A DNA stretch of 56,376 nucleotides from Pseudomonas sp. GM84. GTDB lineage: Bacteria > Pseudomonadota > Gammaproteobacteria > Pseudomonadales > Pseudomonadaceae. Below the pieces are notes generated by a model, which was not told the DNA's origin, did not search any database, and saw only the letters and a program-made list of their open reading frames with translations. Position numbers and translations under genes: made by a program. Positions 8,280-18,097 of the stretch are shown here, piece after piece; position 1 is the first letter of the stretch; every line of letters starts with the position of its first letter. The stretch lies in contig NZ_AKJC01000087.1 in assembly GCF_000282535.1 (NCBI RefSeq), positions 1 to 56,376 of the forward strand. Direction: 5' to 3'.

Positions 8280-8750
8280 TCAATACCACTTCGGATCGCG
8301 CTTGAGTTGCTCCTGCAACATCGTCTTCATGCCTTCGTCCGGTTTACCCAGCCAACGGTACTGCGCGTGGCGGGTGGGCGACTTGTCACTGGGCAAGCCC
8401 TCGGGTACTTCAACGAGCATCCCGTAGGCATCGTCCTTGTCCCAACTGAACGCCACGATCAGGCGTTTGTAGGTGCAGTTTTCCTGGGATTCGCACAGTG
8501 GACCGACCAGGTACTTGTCGCCATCTTCAGTCACCGCCGACATTTGTTGCTCGGCGCTGCCCGTGAGGTTGATCACCCAGTCGGGCAGGCGTTCCTCGCC
8601 TTTGAGTGCGTCCTGCCAGGTTTCCTGGTACTCAGGGTCCGAGCCGAGCAGCTGATCGACTCGGACCTGGCCGTCATTGGCCGCCATGGCTCCCGCGCTA
8701 CCCGTCAATACCAGGGCGGCAGCCAACGTCGTGCAAAGCTTCCTGCCCAT
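8280..8750 (-). CDS. ivy: Inhibitor of vertebrate lysozyme (Ivy) family protein
   Basis: A 156-residue protein with a cleavable signal peptide (residues 1 to about 23, ending AMA). The mature part matches the periplasmic C-type lysozyme inhibitors of the Ivy family, and the loop CESQENC corresponds to the disulfide-closed inhibitory loop. By memory it matches P. aeruginosa PA5481, the second Ivy paralogue. The start is the ATG at 8750, with GAGG upstream; a TTG two codons earlier is less likely. It begins only two bases after the stop of the DUF1328 gene, so the two are probably co-translated. A role in protecting peptidoglycan is inferred from the family. Confidence 0.85.
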   Translation of the reverse strand: MGRKLCTTLAAALVLTGSAGAMAANDGQVRVDQLLGSDPEYQETWQDALKGEERLPDWVINLTGSAEQQMSAVTEDGDKYLVGPLCESQENCTYKRLIVAFSWDKDDAYGMLVEVPEGLPSDKSPTRHAQYRWLGKPDEGMKTMLQEQLKRDPKWY

Positions 8751-8752
8751 CG

Positions 8753-8956
<204 letters not shown>

Positions 8957-9241
8957 TCAGAACACCCAGCGTTCCTGGGGCACGACATTTGCCACGGTGG
9001 CCGGCGAGGTATTGGCTGCTGGCAGCGGTTGGGCTGCCTTCACCAAGGTGTTGGCACGCGTTGCCTGAATGTGCGTCAGCAACGCGGTTTGCGCCGCGAC
9101 CTGATCGGCCAGTCGGGCGGTCTGCCAGCTGTAGTAGAAGAGACCGGCAGCCAGCGTCAGCAGCATCGCCATCCCGAGTAACAGGATTTGGCGCAGGGGG
9201 AGTGCGACATTTTGCGAGCGGTTGACGGATTGGCGGTTCAT
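8957..9241 (-). CDS. Small single-helix membrane protein of unknown function
   Basis: A 94-residue protein with a short basic N-terminus, one hydrophobic segment (about residues 17-40) and a soluble tail rich in A, T and Q that ends in ERWVF. The ATG at 9241 is preceded by CAGGAG at good spacing. No family is recognised. It is the first gene of a probable three-gene unit with the DUF1328 protein (42-base gap) and ivy. Confidence 0.7.
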   Translation of the reverse strand: MNRQSVNRSQNVALPLRQILLLGMAMLLTLAAGLFYYSWQTARLADQVAAQTALLTHIQATRANTLVKAAQPLPAANTSPATVANVVPQERWVF

Positions 9242-9417
9242 GCCGGTTCTCCTGCTGTAATTTTTCTATTCAAACCTGAAGAGGTAATTGCAGCCTGCAT
9301 GCCAGCCATTTAATTCAAATAAAATCCTTATGAATCAATAACTTAACCGAATCCCATATCACCCTTGAGGACGTATCCTGCACGATGGCACCTTTGTCGT
9401 CGTGCGAATTGCACGAT

Positions 9418-10239
9418 TCAGCCCTCGACCTTGGTGGCCACTTTCAGCAGGTCAGCATCCACGCCACGCACCCCGATGATCTGCCGGGCAATCTCTACTG
9501 CGATGGTTTTCTGCTCACTGCTGAGCACCTCGCCTGACAGCCGCACCATGCCTTCTTCACTGGCCACCTTTATATTCAGGCCGTCCAGATTGCGGCTGAA
9601 GCGGAAGCTGTTCTGGATCTTGTCGATCACCCAGCTGTCACTGGGTTGTGGCCCTGTGGGCGCATCGACCGGGGTTTCCCGCGCCTTGGCCATGGCCACG
9701 GTATCCAGGCTGACCAGGTTGTTCACCAGGTGCACCCCATCGGTGCTCCGCGCCACCACCCCAGCCAACTCCTTGGCCTCGGTACTGTCGACCTTGCCGC
9801 GCAAGGTCACCACGCCATCGCTGCTTTGCACTTCGATGGCGGCCTTTTCCGTGATACGGCTCCACAGCAGCCGAGCGCGGATCACCGCGGCCAGGGTTTC
9901 ATCCGTCAGGCGCTGGGCATAGGCACGCAGTTCGAGTGGGCGCTCGACCAGTGCGGCATTGACCCGCAGTTGGTTGTCGACCTGCTGGATGCCTCGGGTA
10001 GCCAGGGCCACCTGTTCGGCCAACTGGCGCTCGACCTCGTTTTCCACTTCACCCGAAAGGCGCGCCTGCGGCCCTTCGACCTCGACATCTATTCGAAACG
10101 GATTGAGCATCTGGTTGAGCGAAAGCGCCGTTTGCAACGAGCCCTGCAGGCGAGCGTCCTGGATCGGGTCGGCCATGGCCGAGGTGCAAATGGAGAGGAG
10201 GCTGACCGTCAGCGCGGCCATTCGGATGGAAAAGGGCAT
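9418..10239 (-). CDS. Periplasmic protein with three BON domains
   Basis: A 273-residue protein with a signal peptide ending SAMA (about residue 22). Three BON (OsmY-type) repeats follow, at about residues 25-100, 105-175 and 195-270; each shows a strand like ARLSGEVEN, VTLRGKVDS or VRLSGEVLS. BON domains bind phospholipid or envelope surfaces and are often osmotic-stress-linked. The start at 10239 has AAGGAG upstream; a longer in-frame start at 10281 lacks one. It is divergent from algB across 210 bases. Confidence 0.85.
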   Translation of the reverse strand: MPFSIRMAALTVSLLSICTSAMADPIQDARLQGSLQTALSLNQMLNPFRIDVEVEGPQARLSGEVENEVERQLAEQVALATRGIQQVDNQLRVNAALVERPLELRAYAQRLTDETLAAVIRARLLWSRITEKAAIEVQSSDGVVTLRGKVDSTEAKELAGVVARSTDGVHLVNNLVSLDTVAMAKARETPVDAPTGPQPSDSWVIDKIQNSFRFSRNLDGLNIKVASEEGMVRLSGEVLSSEQKTIAVEIARQIIGVRGVDADLLKVATKVEG

Positions 10240-10449
10240 GACTGCACTCCTTTTATGGGCAAAATCCGTAAATCGTCGCAACCAATGTGCCAGCGCGTAG
10301 CTCTAAGGAAATCATCGATATATCAGTGATCAGGGCCGCTATTTGGCCATTGGCTAGCATGCAAAGGACAGAATCCTTCAGAATTGACCATGCAACTTGC
10401 CCGATTTTTCCCACACTAATTGAAGAGCTATCCTAAGGAGCGCAGGAAA

Positions 10450-11796
10450 ATGGAATCAGCCCAGGACAACCAAGGCCGCATTCTGCTGGTGGACGATGAG
10501 TCCGCTATCCTGCGCACCTTCCGCTATTGCCTGGAAGACGAAGGCTACAGCGTGTCCACCGCCAACAGTGCCGCTCAGGCCGAAGCCTTGTTGCAGCGCC
10601 AGGTGTTCGACCTATGTTTCCTCGACCTGCGTCTGGGTGAGGACAACGGCCTGGATGTACTGGCGCAGATGCGTATCCAGGCACCCTGGATGCGCGTGGT
10701 GATCGTGACCGCGCACTCAGCGATCGATACCGCGGTCGATGCCATTCAGGCGGGGGCCGCCGATTACCTGGTCAAACCCTGCAGCCCCGACCAATTGCGC
10801 CTGGCCACCGCCAAGCAACTGGAAGTTCGCCAGTTGTCGGCACGCCTGGAAGCGCTGGAAGGCGAAGTACGCAAACCCAAGGACGGCCTCGACTCGCACA
10901 GCCCGGCCATGATGGCGGTGCTGGAAACTGCACGGCAGGTGGCCACCACCGACGCCAACATCCTCATCCTTGGCGAATCGGGCACCGGCAAGGGCGAGCT
11001 GGCCCGGGCCATTCATGGCTGGAGCAAACGGGCGCGCAAGGCCTGCGTGACCATCAACTGTCCATCGCTGAATGCCGAATTGATGGAGAGCGAGCTGTTC
11101 GGCCACACCCGTGGCGCCTTTACCGGTGCCAGCGAGAGCACCCTTGGGCGCGTCAGTCAGGCTGACGGCGGCACGCTGTTTCTCGACGAAATCGGCGATT
11201 TCCCACTGACCTTGCAGCCCAAGCTGCTGAGGTTCATTCAGGATAAAGAGTACGAGCGCGTCGGCGATCCGGTGACCCGCCGCGCCGATGTGCGCATCCT
11301 CGCCGCGACCAACCTGAACCTTGAAGAAATGGTGCGCGAAAGCCGTTTCCGCGAAGACCTGCTGTACCGCCTGAACGTCATCACCCTGCACCTGCCGCCG
11401 CTGCGCGAGCGCAGCGAGGACATCCTGACCCTGGCCGACCGCTTCCTGGCACGCTTCGTCAAAGAGTACTCACGCCCGGCCCGCGGTTTCAGCGACGAGG
11501 CCCGCGCGGCGCTGCTCAACTACCGCTGGCCCGGCAACATCCGCGAACTGCGCAACGTAATCGAGCGCGCCAGCATCATCTGCCCGCAGGAGCGCGTGGA
11601 GATCAGCCACCTGGGCATGGGCGAGCAACCTGCCAGCAATGCCCCCCGAGTGGGCGCGGCACTGAGCCTGGATGAGCTGGAGCGCGCCCACATCGGTGCG
11701 GTGCTGGCGACCAGCGACACGCTCGACCAGGCTGCCAAGACGTTGGGCATCGATGCCTCGACGCTGTATCGCAAACGCAAGCAGTACAACTTATGA
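10450..11796 (+). CDS. algB: Two-component response regulator AlgB (NtrC family)
   Basis: A 448-residue regulator. The receiver domain has the acidic pair DD at about 15-16, the phosphoacceptor Asp59 in FLDLRLG, and the conserved Lys in VKPCSP. The AAA+ domain has Walker A (GESGTGKGE), the sigma-54-contacting GAFTGA loop and Walker B (GGTLFLDEIGDF). A Fis-type helix-turn-helix ends the protein (DQAAKTLGIDASTLYRKRKQ). In P. aeruginosa AlgB controls alginate synthesis and virulence with its partner kinase KinB. The start at 10450 has AAGGAG upstream. Its TGA overlaps the kinB ATG. Confidence 0.95.
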   Translation: MESAQDNQGRILLVDDESAILRTFRYCLEDEGYSVSTANSAAQAEALLQRQVFDLCFLDLRLGEDNGLDVLAQMRIQAPWMRVVIVTAHSAIDTAVDAIQAGAADYLVKPCSPDQLRLATAKQLEVRQLSARLEALEGEVRKPKDGLDSHSPAMMAVLETARQVATTDANILILGESGTGKGELARAIHGWSKRARKACVTINCPSLNAELMESELFGHTRGAFTGASESTLGRVSQADGGTLFLDEIGDFPLTLQPKLLRFIQDKEYERVGDPVTRRADVRILAATNLNLEEMVRESRFREDLLYRLNVITLHLPPLRERSEDILTLADRFLARFVKEYSRPARGFSDEARAALLNYRWPGNIRELRNVIERASIICPQERVEISHLGMGEQPASNAPRVGAALSLDELERAHIGAVLATSDTLDQAAKTLGIDASTLYRKRKQYNL

Positions 11797-13571
11797 GATG
11801 GCCCATGAAGCTGCGCACGCGGCTTTTCCTCAGTATCTCAGCGCTGGTCACCGTTGCCCTGCTGGGCTTGATGCTGGGCCTTGTCAGTGTGTTACAGATG
11901 GCCACGGTGCAGCAGCAGTCGGTGCGCGATACCACCCAAGCCCTGGAAACAGGCCTCAAGTTGCGGCAGAACCTGGGCGAACAACTGACGCTGATTCTCG
12001 ATGAGGATACCGCCCCGGAAAACCTCCAGACATTGCAGGAGAGCTTTCAGAGCCTGCTGCATCAGGGGCTCGAACAAGGCGGAGAGCGCACCGGCTTCAG
12101 CAAGGCCAACAGCAACTACCAGGCCTTCCTCCAGGCTTACCGCGACAGCCCGACACCGGCACGCAGCATGGGTGTCGAGCAGCCACTGGGCGCCGCGTTC
12201 AATCAGGTTCGCACCGACCTGATCGATTCCCACAAGCAAGCCCTCGAACAGATCACCCGCAGTGAAGAACGCACGCGCGACCGCGCCTTGCTGGTCAGTG
12301 GCGTGCTCGGCCTGATGGGTTTGGTGGTGGTGATCCTGGGCTTCATCACCGCGCACAACATCGCCCGTCGCTTTGGCCAACCGATCGAAGCCTTGGCCAA
12401 GGCGGCCGACCAGCTTGGCCAAGGCAACTTCGACGTTACCTTGCCGGTGACCCAGGCCATCGAGCTCAACCAACTGACGCGTCGTTTCGGCTTGATGGCC
12501 GATGCCCTGCGCAAGCACCAGGCCACCAATGTCGATGAGCTGTTGGCCGGCCAACAGCGCCTGCAGGCGGTGCTCGACAGCATCGACGACGGTTTGCTGA
12601 TCATCGACCGCCAAGGCCGCCTCGAACACCTCAACCCGGTTGCCCAGCGCCAGCTGGGCTGGAGTGACAGCCGCGTCGGCAGCGGCCTGGCCGAAGCCCT
12701 GCAGCGACCGGAACTGGAGCAACAGCTGCGCCAGGTGTTGCGCGGTGGCAGCCTGGATCGCCCACCTGACGACCTGAGCATCGAGGTCGATGAAGAGTCA
12801 CGTCTGCTGACGTACAGCCTGACCCCCGTCAGCCATCCGCAAGGGCCGATTCTGGGGGCCGTGATGGTGTTGCATGACGTCACCGAACAACGCGCCTTCG
12901 AGCGTGTGCGCAGCGAGTTCGTGCTGCGCGCCTCGCATGAGCTGCGCACCCCGGTCACCGGCATGCACATGGCCTTTGGCTTGCTTCGCGAGCGCATCAA
13001 GTTCCCACCTGAAGCGCGCGAGAGCGACTTGCTGGAAACCATCGGCGAAGAAATGCAGCGCCTGACCCAGTTGATCAACGACCTGCTCAACTTCTCGCGT
13101 TATCAAAGCGGGCTGCAGAAGCTCGACCTCGCACCTTGCGCCATCGATGCGTTGCTCGAACGTGCCCAGTCACGCTTCAGCGAACCGGCCTCAGCCAAGC
13201 AGATCGAGCTGCTCAAGGAGCTGGATACGCCGCTGCCTCGCATACAAGCCGACATCGCCCAACTCGACCGCGTGCTCGACAACCTGCTGCACAACGCCAT
13301 CCGCCACACCGCCAGCGGCGGGCGCATTCGCCTGCATGCGCGGCGGCATGCGGAGCGGGTGATCATCAGCGTCGAAGACAACGGCGAAGGCATTGCCTAT
13401 GGCCAGCAGGGGCGGATCTTCGAGCCGTTCGTGCAGGTCGGGCGCAAGAAAGGCGGGGCAGGGCTGGGGTTGGCGTTGTGCAAGGAAATCGTCCAGCTGC
13501 ATGGCGGGCGCATGGGGGTATTTTCGCGACCAGGGCAGGGCACGCAGTTCTACATGGCGCTGCCCGTCTAA
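11793..13571 (+). CDS. kinB: Sensor histidine kinase KinB
   Basis: A 592-residue kinase, partner of AlgB. It has a first membrane helix at about residues 8-33, a periplasmic sensor to about 165, a second helix at about 168-188, a HAMP linker, a PAS domain (about 245-365), and the phospho-acceptor His382 in ASHELRTPVTG. The ATPase domain shows the N-box (DNLLHNAIRHT), DNGEGI and GGAGLGLAL. The ATG at 11793 overlaps the algB stop as ATGA; an ATG four codons later is an alternative. The stop overlaps the end of the convergent EAL gene by three bases. Confidence 0.95.
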   Translation: MRWPMKLRTRLFLSISALVTVALLGLMLGLVSVLQMATVQQQSVRDTTQALETGLKLRQNLGEQLTLILDEDTAPENLQTLQESFQSLLHQGLEQGGERTGFSKANSNYQAFLQAYRDSPTPARSMGVEQPLGAAFNQVRTDLIDSHKQALEQITRSEERTRDRALLVSGVLGLMGLVVVILGFITAHNIARRFGQPIEALAKAADQLGQGNFDVTLPVTQAIELNQLTRRFGLMADALRKHQATNVDELLAGQQRLQAVLDSIDDGLLIIDRQGRLEHLNPVAQRQLGWSDSRVGSGLAEALQRPELEQQLRQVLRGGSLDRPPDDLSIEVDEESRLLTYSLTPVSHPQGPILGAVMVLHDVTEQRAFERVRSEFVLRASHELRTPVTGMHMAFGLLRERIKFPPEARESDLLETIGEEMQRLTQLINDLLNFSRYQSGLQKLDLAPCAIDALLERAQSRFSEPASAKQIELLKELDTPLPRIQADIAQLDRVLDNLLHNAIRHTASGGRIRLHARRHAERVIISVEDNGEGIAYGQQGRIFEPFVQVGRKKGGAGLGLALCKEIVQLHGGRMGVFSRPGQGTQFYMALPV

Positions 13572-15196
13572 GGCTCATCATCGATTCGCTGCCGCCTGAC
13601 TTGCCGGCCGCGGGTCACCAGCTCGGCGAACTGCCGTGCATTCAACGGGTGGGCAAACAACCAGCCTTGGCCGTAGTTGACCCCTTCGCTGTTGAGCAGC
13701 ACCGCCTGCGCCTCGCATTCGATACCTTCGGCGATCACCCGCAGATGGAGGTCATGGGCCATGCGGATAATGTGCGGTGCCACGCCACTGCTGGCCGCAT
13801 CGTGCCCCAAGGCATCGATGAACGCCTTGTCGATCTTCAGGCAGTCGACCGGCAAGGTCTGCAGGTAGGCCAGGCTGCAGTAGCCGGTGCCGAAATCATC
13901 GATCAGTACCTGATGGCCTACAGCACGCAGTGCTTGCAGGTTGTCACGGGCCACGACCACATCGATCAGCCCGCGCTCGGTCACCTCGAAGGCGATCTGG
14001 CTGGCCGCGACCCGGTGCAGCGCCAACAACCGCGCCGCCACCCGGCCGATGCGCGGCGCCATCACATCGCAGGCGGCGAGGTTCACCGAAATGTACAGGT
14101 TGCGGTGCGAACGCAATAACTGCCCCAGCTGTTCCAGCACGCGCTGCAGGACAAAATCGGTGATCTGGCGGATCTGGCCGGTGTTCTCGGCCAGCGGAAT
14201 GAACAAGTCCGGGCTGGTCAGCGTGCCATCAGGTCGCCGCCAGCGCACCAGCGCTTCGGCCCCCACACACCGCCGGCTGTCGAGTTCGATGATGGGTTGG
14301 TAGAGCACCTGCAACTCGCCGCGACGCAGCGCATTTTGCAGCTCCGAGCTCATCGAGCGACGCTGCAGGATCAGTTGCAGCACCAGCCACCCGATGCAAC
14401 AGGCCGCCAGCACGCTGCCGGGGAACAACAGCCAGAGCATGCCGTTCATCCTCAGCGGCAGGCTGGCCCGGGGCGCGATCAGGACGAGCTGGTAGTCCGG
14501 TGATTTGGTCGGCATGCGATAGACCAGGCGGTCATGCAGTTCGAACAGCGAATTGCCGCTGGGTGGCGGCCAGCTGTTGGCAGGCGGCCAGACTTGCGGC
14601 GGGCCCAGCACCGGAATAGCACGCGTGCCATTGTCGAGCACTACCAACAGGCTGCCGCCGGGTGGCAGGTCGACCACATCGGTCAGGTGCCCGCGCGAAG
14701 TGGAAACCAGGAAATTGCCCCGCGCGAGCATCAGCGCGGCGAGGTTTTCGTTGGGCTCGGTGGTGGTGTTGAGCCAGTAGCTGTAGGTCGGGCCCTGGAT
14801 ATCCGGCGCCCGTGTGGGCACGAAGGCCCTGGCGCCGCCGCGATTGGAACAGGCGACATTGACGTCGACGTAGGCCGCCTCGTAGATGAAGCGTGAACCT
14901 AGCCCAACCTGTTGCAGCAACGCCAACATCGCCGGGCTGCAGCCTCGAAGCGGCTGCCCCTGCAGCTCATCGACACCCTCACGCAGCTGGCCGAACACCT
15001 GCTCCAGGCGATCGAGAAAGCGCTCGCCCTGGGCGTTCATCTGCGCGCTCTCGCTTTCCTTCATCTGCTGCAGGGCAATGCCGATGCTGGCAGTCAGCAA
15101 TACTGCGGCGCTGGCTACCGCTGCCAAGGCAGCCAGCATCCAGGGTCGGTAGAAAAATTGGCGCAGTGCAGTTATTAGGGCCGACATGGGCAGCAT
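13568..15196 (-). CDS. CSS-motif EAL-domain c-di-GMP phosphodiesterase
   Basis: A protein of about 542 residues. Two membrane helices flank a periplasmic CSS-type sensor domain (about residues 40-230) that carries cysteines in GCSP and ACSN; in this family a redox-controlled disulfide regulates activity. The cytoplasmic EAL domain shows GAEALVRW, a NxxxxD-type stretch (SVNLAACD), DDFGTGY and KIDKAFID, so catalysis looks intact. It should hydrolyse c-di-GMP to pGpG. The start is uncertain: ATG 15196, ATG 15187 and TTG 15211 are all in frame and none has a clear ribosome-binding site. DsbA, encoded 4 kb away, is a plausible partner for the disulfide by family knowledge only. Confidence 0.88.
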   Translation of the reverse strand: MLPMSALITALRQFFYRPWMLAALAAVASAAVLLTASIGIALQQMKESESAQMNAQGERFLDRLEQVFGQLREGVDELQGQPLRGCSPAMLALLQQVGLGSRFIYEAAYVDVNVACSNRGGARAFVPTRAPDIQGPTYSYWLNTTTEPNENLAALMLARGNFLVSTSRGHLTDVVDLPPGGSLLVVLDNGTRAIPVLGPPQVWPPANSWPPPSGNSLFELHDRLVYRMPTKSPDYQLVLIAPRASLPLRMNGMLWLLFPGSVLAACCIGWLVLQLILQRRSMSSELQNALRRGELQVLYQPIIELDSRRCVGAEALVRWRRPDGTLTSPDLFIPLAENTGQIRQITDFVLQRVLEQLGQLLRSHRNLYISVNLAACDVMAPRIGRVAARLLALHRVAASQIAFEVTERGLIDVVVARDNLQALRAVGHQVLIDDFGTGYCSLAYLQTLPVDCLKIDKAFIDALGHDAASSGVAPHIIRMAHDLHLRVIAEGIECEAQAVLLNSEGVNYGQGWLFAHPLNARQFAELVTRGRQVRRQRIDDEP

Positions 15197-15258
15197 CCGG
15201 TTGATATACAAGATATAGCAACTGAAGCGTGGATTAGCCTGGCCGTTGGGCGGAGGAA

Positions 15259-16035
15259 TTACCGCATGCGGTTGAGCACCTGCAGCATCGCCGCCGTCTG
15301 CGCATCGGGCGTGCCATCGAAACGCTGCGGACGGAAGCGCATCTGGAAGGCGGCGATGACATGGCGCGTGGCCACATCCAGCTGCCCTGTCTGTTCAATA
15401 GCGTAGCCAAAGCGGGCCAGTTCTTGCTGATACCAGCCGATGGTTGGCGGGTTGACGTTGAAGTAGGCCTGCTGCCGGGCCACCGCGTTGGCGTCGGGCC
15501 AGATGCCAATCCCCGCTTCAGCCAGACGCTTCCAGGGGAACAGCGGCCCCGGGTCAAGCTTGCGCAACGGCGCAATGTCACTGTGACCGATGATGTGCCG
15601 CGGTTCGATGTTGTTGCGTTTGACGATGTCCTTGAGCAAGGCGATCAGCGACTGGATCTGCGCTTCGGTGTAGGGGTACCACACACGGCCATTGGGGGTG
15701 TCATCGAATCCTGGATTGACGATCTCGATACCGATGGAGCTGGAGTTCAGCCAGGTCCGGCCCTGCCACTGGCTTTCGCCGGCATGCCAGGCGCGACGGT
15801 TTTCGTCGATCAGCTGATAGACCGTGGCCGGGCCGTCGCCGATCAGGTAATGGGCGCTGACCTCACCGTGGGTGAGCAACTCCAGTGAGCGCTCCAGCGA
15901 GGCATTCGTGTAATGCAGAACGACGAACTGGATGCGGTCGTCCTGGTTGGCCGAGGGATGGCTGCGGTCGATGCGCAGGCCCGTGGAGCAGCCTGCCAGG
16001 ACGATCAGCAGCAATGCAGAAAACAGCGCTTTCAT
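15259..16035 (-). CDS. N-acetylmuramoyl-L-alanine amidase lipoprotein (AmpDh/AmiD type)
   Basis: A 258-residue lipoprotein (lipobox LAGC at about residue 16) that would cleave the amide between MurNAc and the stem peptide, probably at the outer membrane. The Amidase_2 domain has the zinc ligands in VVLHYTN, HIIGHSDI and KLDPGPLFPW, plus the catalytic Glu in IGIEIVNPG. A C-terminal peptidoglycan-binding domain (about 190-255) follows. The start at 16035 begins the lipoprotein signal; the upstream in-frame extension overlaps the diguanylate cyclase gene and is not credible. It lies 64 bases downstream of that gene and may be co-transcribed with it. Confidence 0.9.
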   Translation of the reverse strand: MKALFSALLLIVLAGCSTGLRIDRSHPSANQDDRIQFVVLHYTNASLERSLELLTHGEVSAHYLIGDGPATVYQLIDENRRAWHAGESQWQGRTWLNSSSIGIEIVNPGFDDTPNGRVWYPYTEAQIQSLIALLKDIVKRNNIEPRHIIGHSDIAPLRKLDPGPLFPWKRLAEAGIGIWPDANAVARQQAYFNVNPPTIGWYQQELARFGYAIEQTGQLDVATRHVIAAFQMRFRPQRFDGTPDAQTAAMLQVLNRMR

Positions 16036-16099
16036 AGGGGAAGCCAGGTGATGAGCCGGTAACGCATCAGCATAACGTATGCGCGCCCAGCCCACCCGC

Positions 16100-18001
16100 T
16101 CAGCTTTGTTCCACCCGATTGCGGCCTTGGCCCTTGGCCCGGTACAGCGCCGCATCGGCGCGCTTGAGTACCTGGTCGCCACGCTCGCCGGAACGGAAAG
16201 CGCTCAGGCCAATGGAGGTGGTGATGACCACGCGTTCGCCTTTGAAATGGAACGGGCAGGCCTCGATGGCGGCGCGCAGCACCTCGGTGACCTGGGCTGC
16301 AGCTGCAGGTGAGGTCTGCGGCAGCAGGACGACGAATTCCTCGCCACCGAACCGGGCGATGAAATCGCGAGCCCGTAGGCGCTTGCGCAACTGCTCGGCG
16401 ACGATCTTCAACACCTTGTCGCCAGCCAAGTGCCCATAGTTGTCGTTGATGCGCTTGAAGTGATCCAGGTCGAGAATCGCCATCGCCAGATGTCCCCCCT
16501 TGTCCTGCCAATCGAGCATCTCGCGCTCGACCTGCTCGCTCCAGGCGGCGCGATTGGGCAGGCCGGTCAGCGGGTCGATCAGGGCCTTCTGGCGCTGCTC
16601 TTCCAAGTGCTCGCGATAGCCAAGGGCCTCCTGCTCCATGCTCGCGACCCGTTCGGCCAGGCCCTGCAGGCGTCCGGCCAGCTCCTGTTCGCGGCGGGCA
16701 CGTACCTGCTGGTGGTCGTCCATGGTCGCCAGCAGGCCTTCCAGCCGGCTTTCCAGGATGTGCTTGAGGCTGCCCACATCGGCCGCCCCCTGCACGCTGC
16801 TGTGCAGGCCATCGACCTGCTCGCGCAGCTGGCTGTCCAGTTCGCGTGCGGCAGTACTGTTGTCGGCATGACCGGCGCTGGCTTCGTGCAAGTGACTCTG
16901 GAAACTTTCCAGGCGCTCGTTGAGCTGCTGCAGGTAGGTTTCGAATTCGTGCTGGCCGCTGTCGGTGATGGCCAGCATGAGCACGGCCAGGTCATCGAGC
17001 ACCGGAATCAGTTCGTACCAGTTCAGCCCGCGCGCCACGCGCTCGCGCATCGCCAGGGCCTGAGCCTTGTGACGCTCCGGCAGGCTGAGGTCATCGAGCA
17101 GGCCGAGCAGCGTCTGCTCGATGTGCGCGGCAACCTGGCTGTAGGGCGGCTCGACGGCGTCCGGGAGCGAGTAGGGGCCATCTTCGCCGAAGGTTTGCTC
17201 AAGGCTCGCCAGATCTTCGGTCTCGGCTATCCGCTCTTGAGACGGTGCTGTCGATTCTGCAGATTCGCCAGCAACGGGCTCGACATCCGACACCTCAGGC
17301 GATGGCTGGCCTGGGTCAGTTTCCGGCGACGACACAAGCGGGCGCAGCTCGTCTGCATCGAGTGGCGGCAAGTCCACCAGAACGGGGCCATCAGGCAATG
17401 GCCGAGACGGTGTGTCGGCCTGTGCATCGGCTACCGGAGGCGCCGGTTCGCAAGCGTCCTTCGTCTCAGGGTCGCTGTCACGATTACCGAACAACCGCTG
17501 CAGGAACCCTGACCTGGCGTGTTCATCCGGCTTGCTCAGCGATGTCAGCGCGCGCCCCTGCAGCCCGCTGAGCTCACCCAGCAAGGGCGGCAATTCGCGC
17601 GACTGGCTGACGCCACCATCGAGTTTCTTCGCCAGCTTCTTCAGCGGGCGGGAAACATCACCGGGCAGCGGCAGGCCTTGAAGCTGGGTAACCAGCGCAG
17701 TCAGCGCATCGCTGACCTGGCTCATGCGCGTATCCCGGCGCTGCTCGGAGTCCAGCACGGCCTGTTCCAGGCGCGGGATCAAACCGGCAAGGCCGGCGTC
17801 CATGTTGTCGGTGCGGATGACTTCGCGCATTTCCTTCATGCATTCGTCGACAACCTTGTCGCTGCCCTCGGCGGCGAGGGAGCTGCGCACCAGGCCCCGA
17901 CGCAGCAAATCGAGCCGGGCGGCCCAGCGGCGTTCGAGCTTTTCCTGCTGTTCGATGCTTTTGAGGTATTTTTCTTTCCAGCGCTCGGCTTCTTCGGTCA
18001 T
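16100..18001 (-). CDS. dgcP: Diguanylate cyclase, DgcP-like
   Basis: A protein of about 633 residues. The N-terminal three quarters are helical and acidic with no membrane segment: a conserved MTEEAERWKEKYLKS start, a low-complexity Pro/Glu/Asp-rich region (about 165-290), then coiled coil. The C-terminal GGDEF domain carries an intact GGEEF active site at about residue 552 and an RxxD inhibitory site (RARD) five residues before it. The layout matches P. aeruginosa DgcP (PA5487), which is polar through the hub protein FimV. I chose the ATG at 18001; a TTG at 18082 would add 27 residues. Synthesis of c-di-GMP is well supported; polar localisation is inferred. Confidence 0.85.
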   Translation of the reverse strand: MTEEAERWKEKYLKSIEQQEKLERRWAARLDLLRRGLVRSSLAAEGSDKVVDECMKEMREVIRTDNMDAGLAGLIPRLEQAVLDSEQRRDTRMSQVSDALTALVTQLQGLPLPGDVSRPLKKLAKKLDGGVSQSRELPPLLGELSGLQGRALTSLSKPDEHARSGFLQRLFGNRDSDPETKDACEPAPPVADAQADTPSRPLPDGPVLVDLPPLDADELRPLVSSPETDPGQPSPEVSDVEPVAGESAESTAPSQERIAETEDLASLEQTFGEDGPYSLPDAVEPPYSQVAAHIEQTLLGLLDDLSLPERHKAQALAMRERVARGLNWYELIPVLDDLAVLMLAITDSGQHEFETYLQQLNERLESFQSHLHEASAGHADNSTAARELDSQLREQVDGLHSSVQGAADVGSLKHILESRLEGLLATMDDHQQVRARREQELAGRLQGLAERVASMEQEALGYREHLEEQRQKALIDPLTGLPNRAAWSEQVEREMLDWQDKGGHLAMAILDLDHFKRINDNYGHLAGDKVLKIVAEQLRKRLRARDFIARFGGEEFVVLLPQTSPAAAAQVTEVLRAAIEACPFHFKGERVVITTSIGLSAFRSGERGDQVLKRADAALYRAKGQGRNRVEQS

Positions 18002-18097
18002 GCCTGGATCCGCGACGGGTGATGCATCTGTGGGACGTGAATACAGGCTGTCGGCGCGTACCTCGAACACTTGAGGGTGCAAGAGGCGTTAGCTGAT

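Noticed and set aside
9381..9416. GCACGA/TCGTGC inverted repeat after the BON-domain gene as a terminator
   Set aside because: The loop is long (14 bases) and no T-tract follows on either strand.
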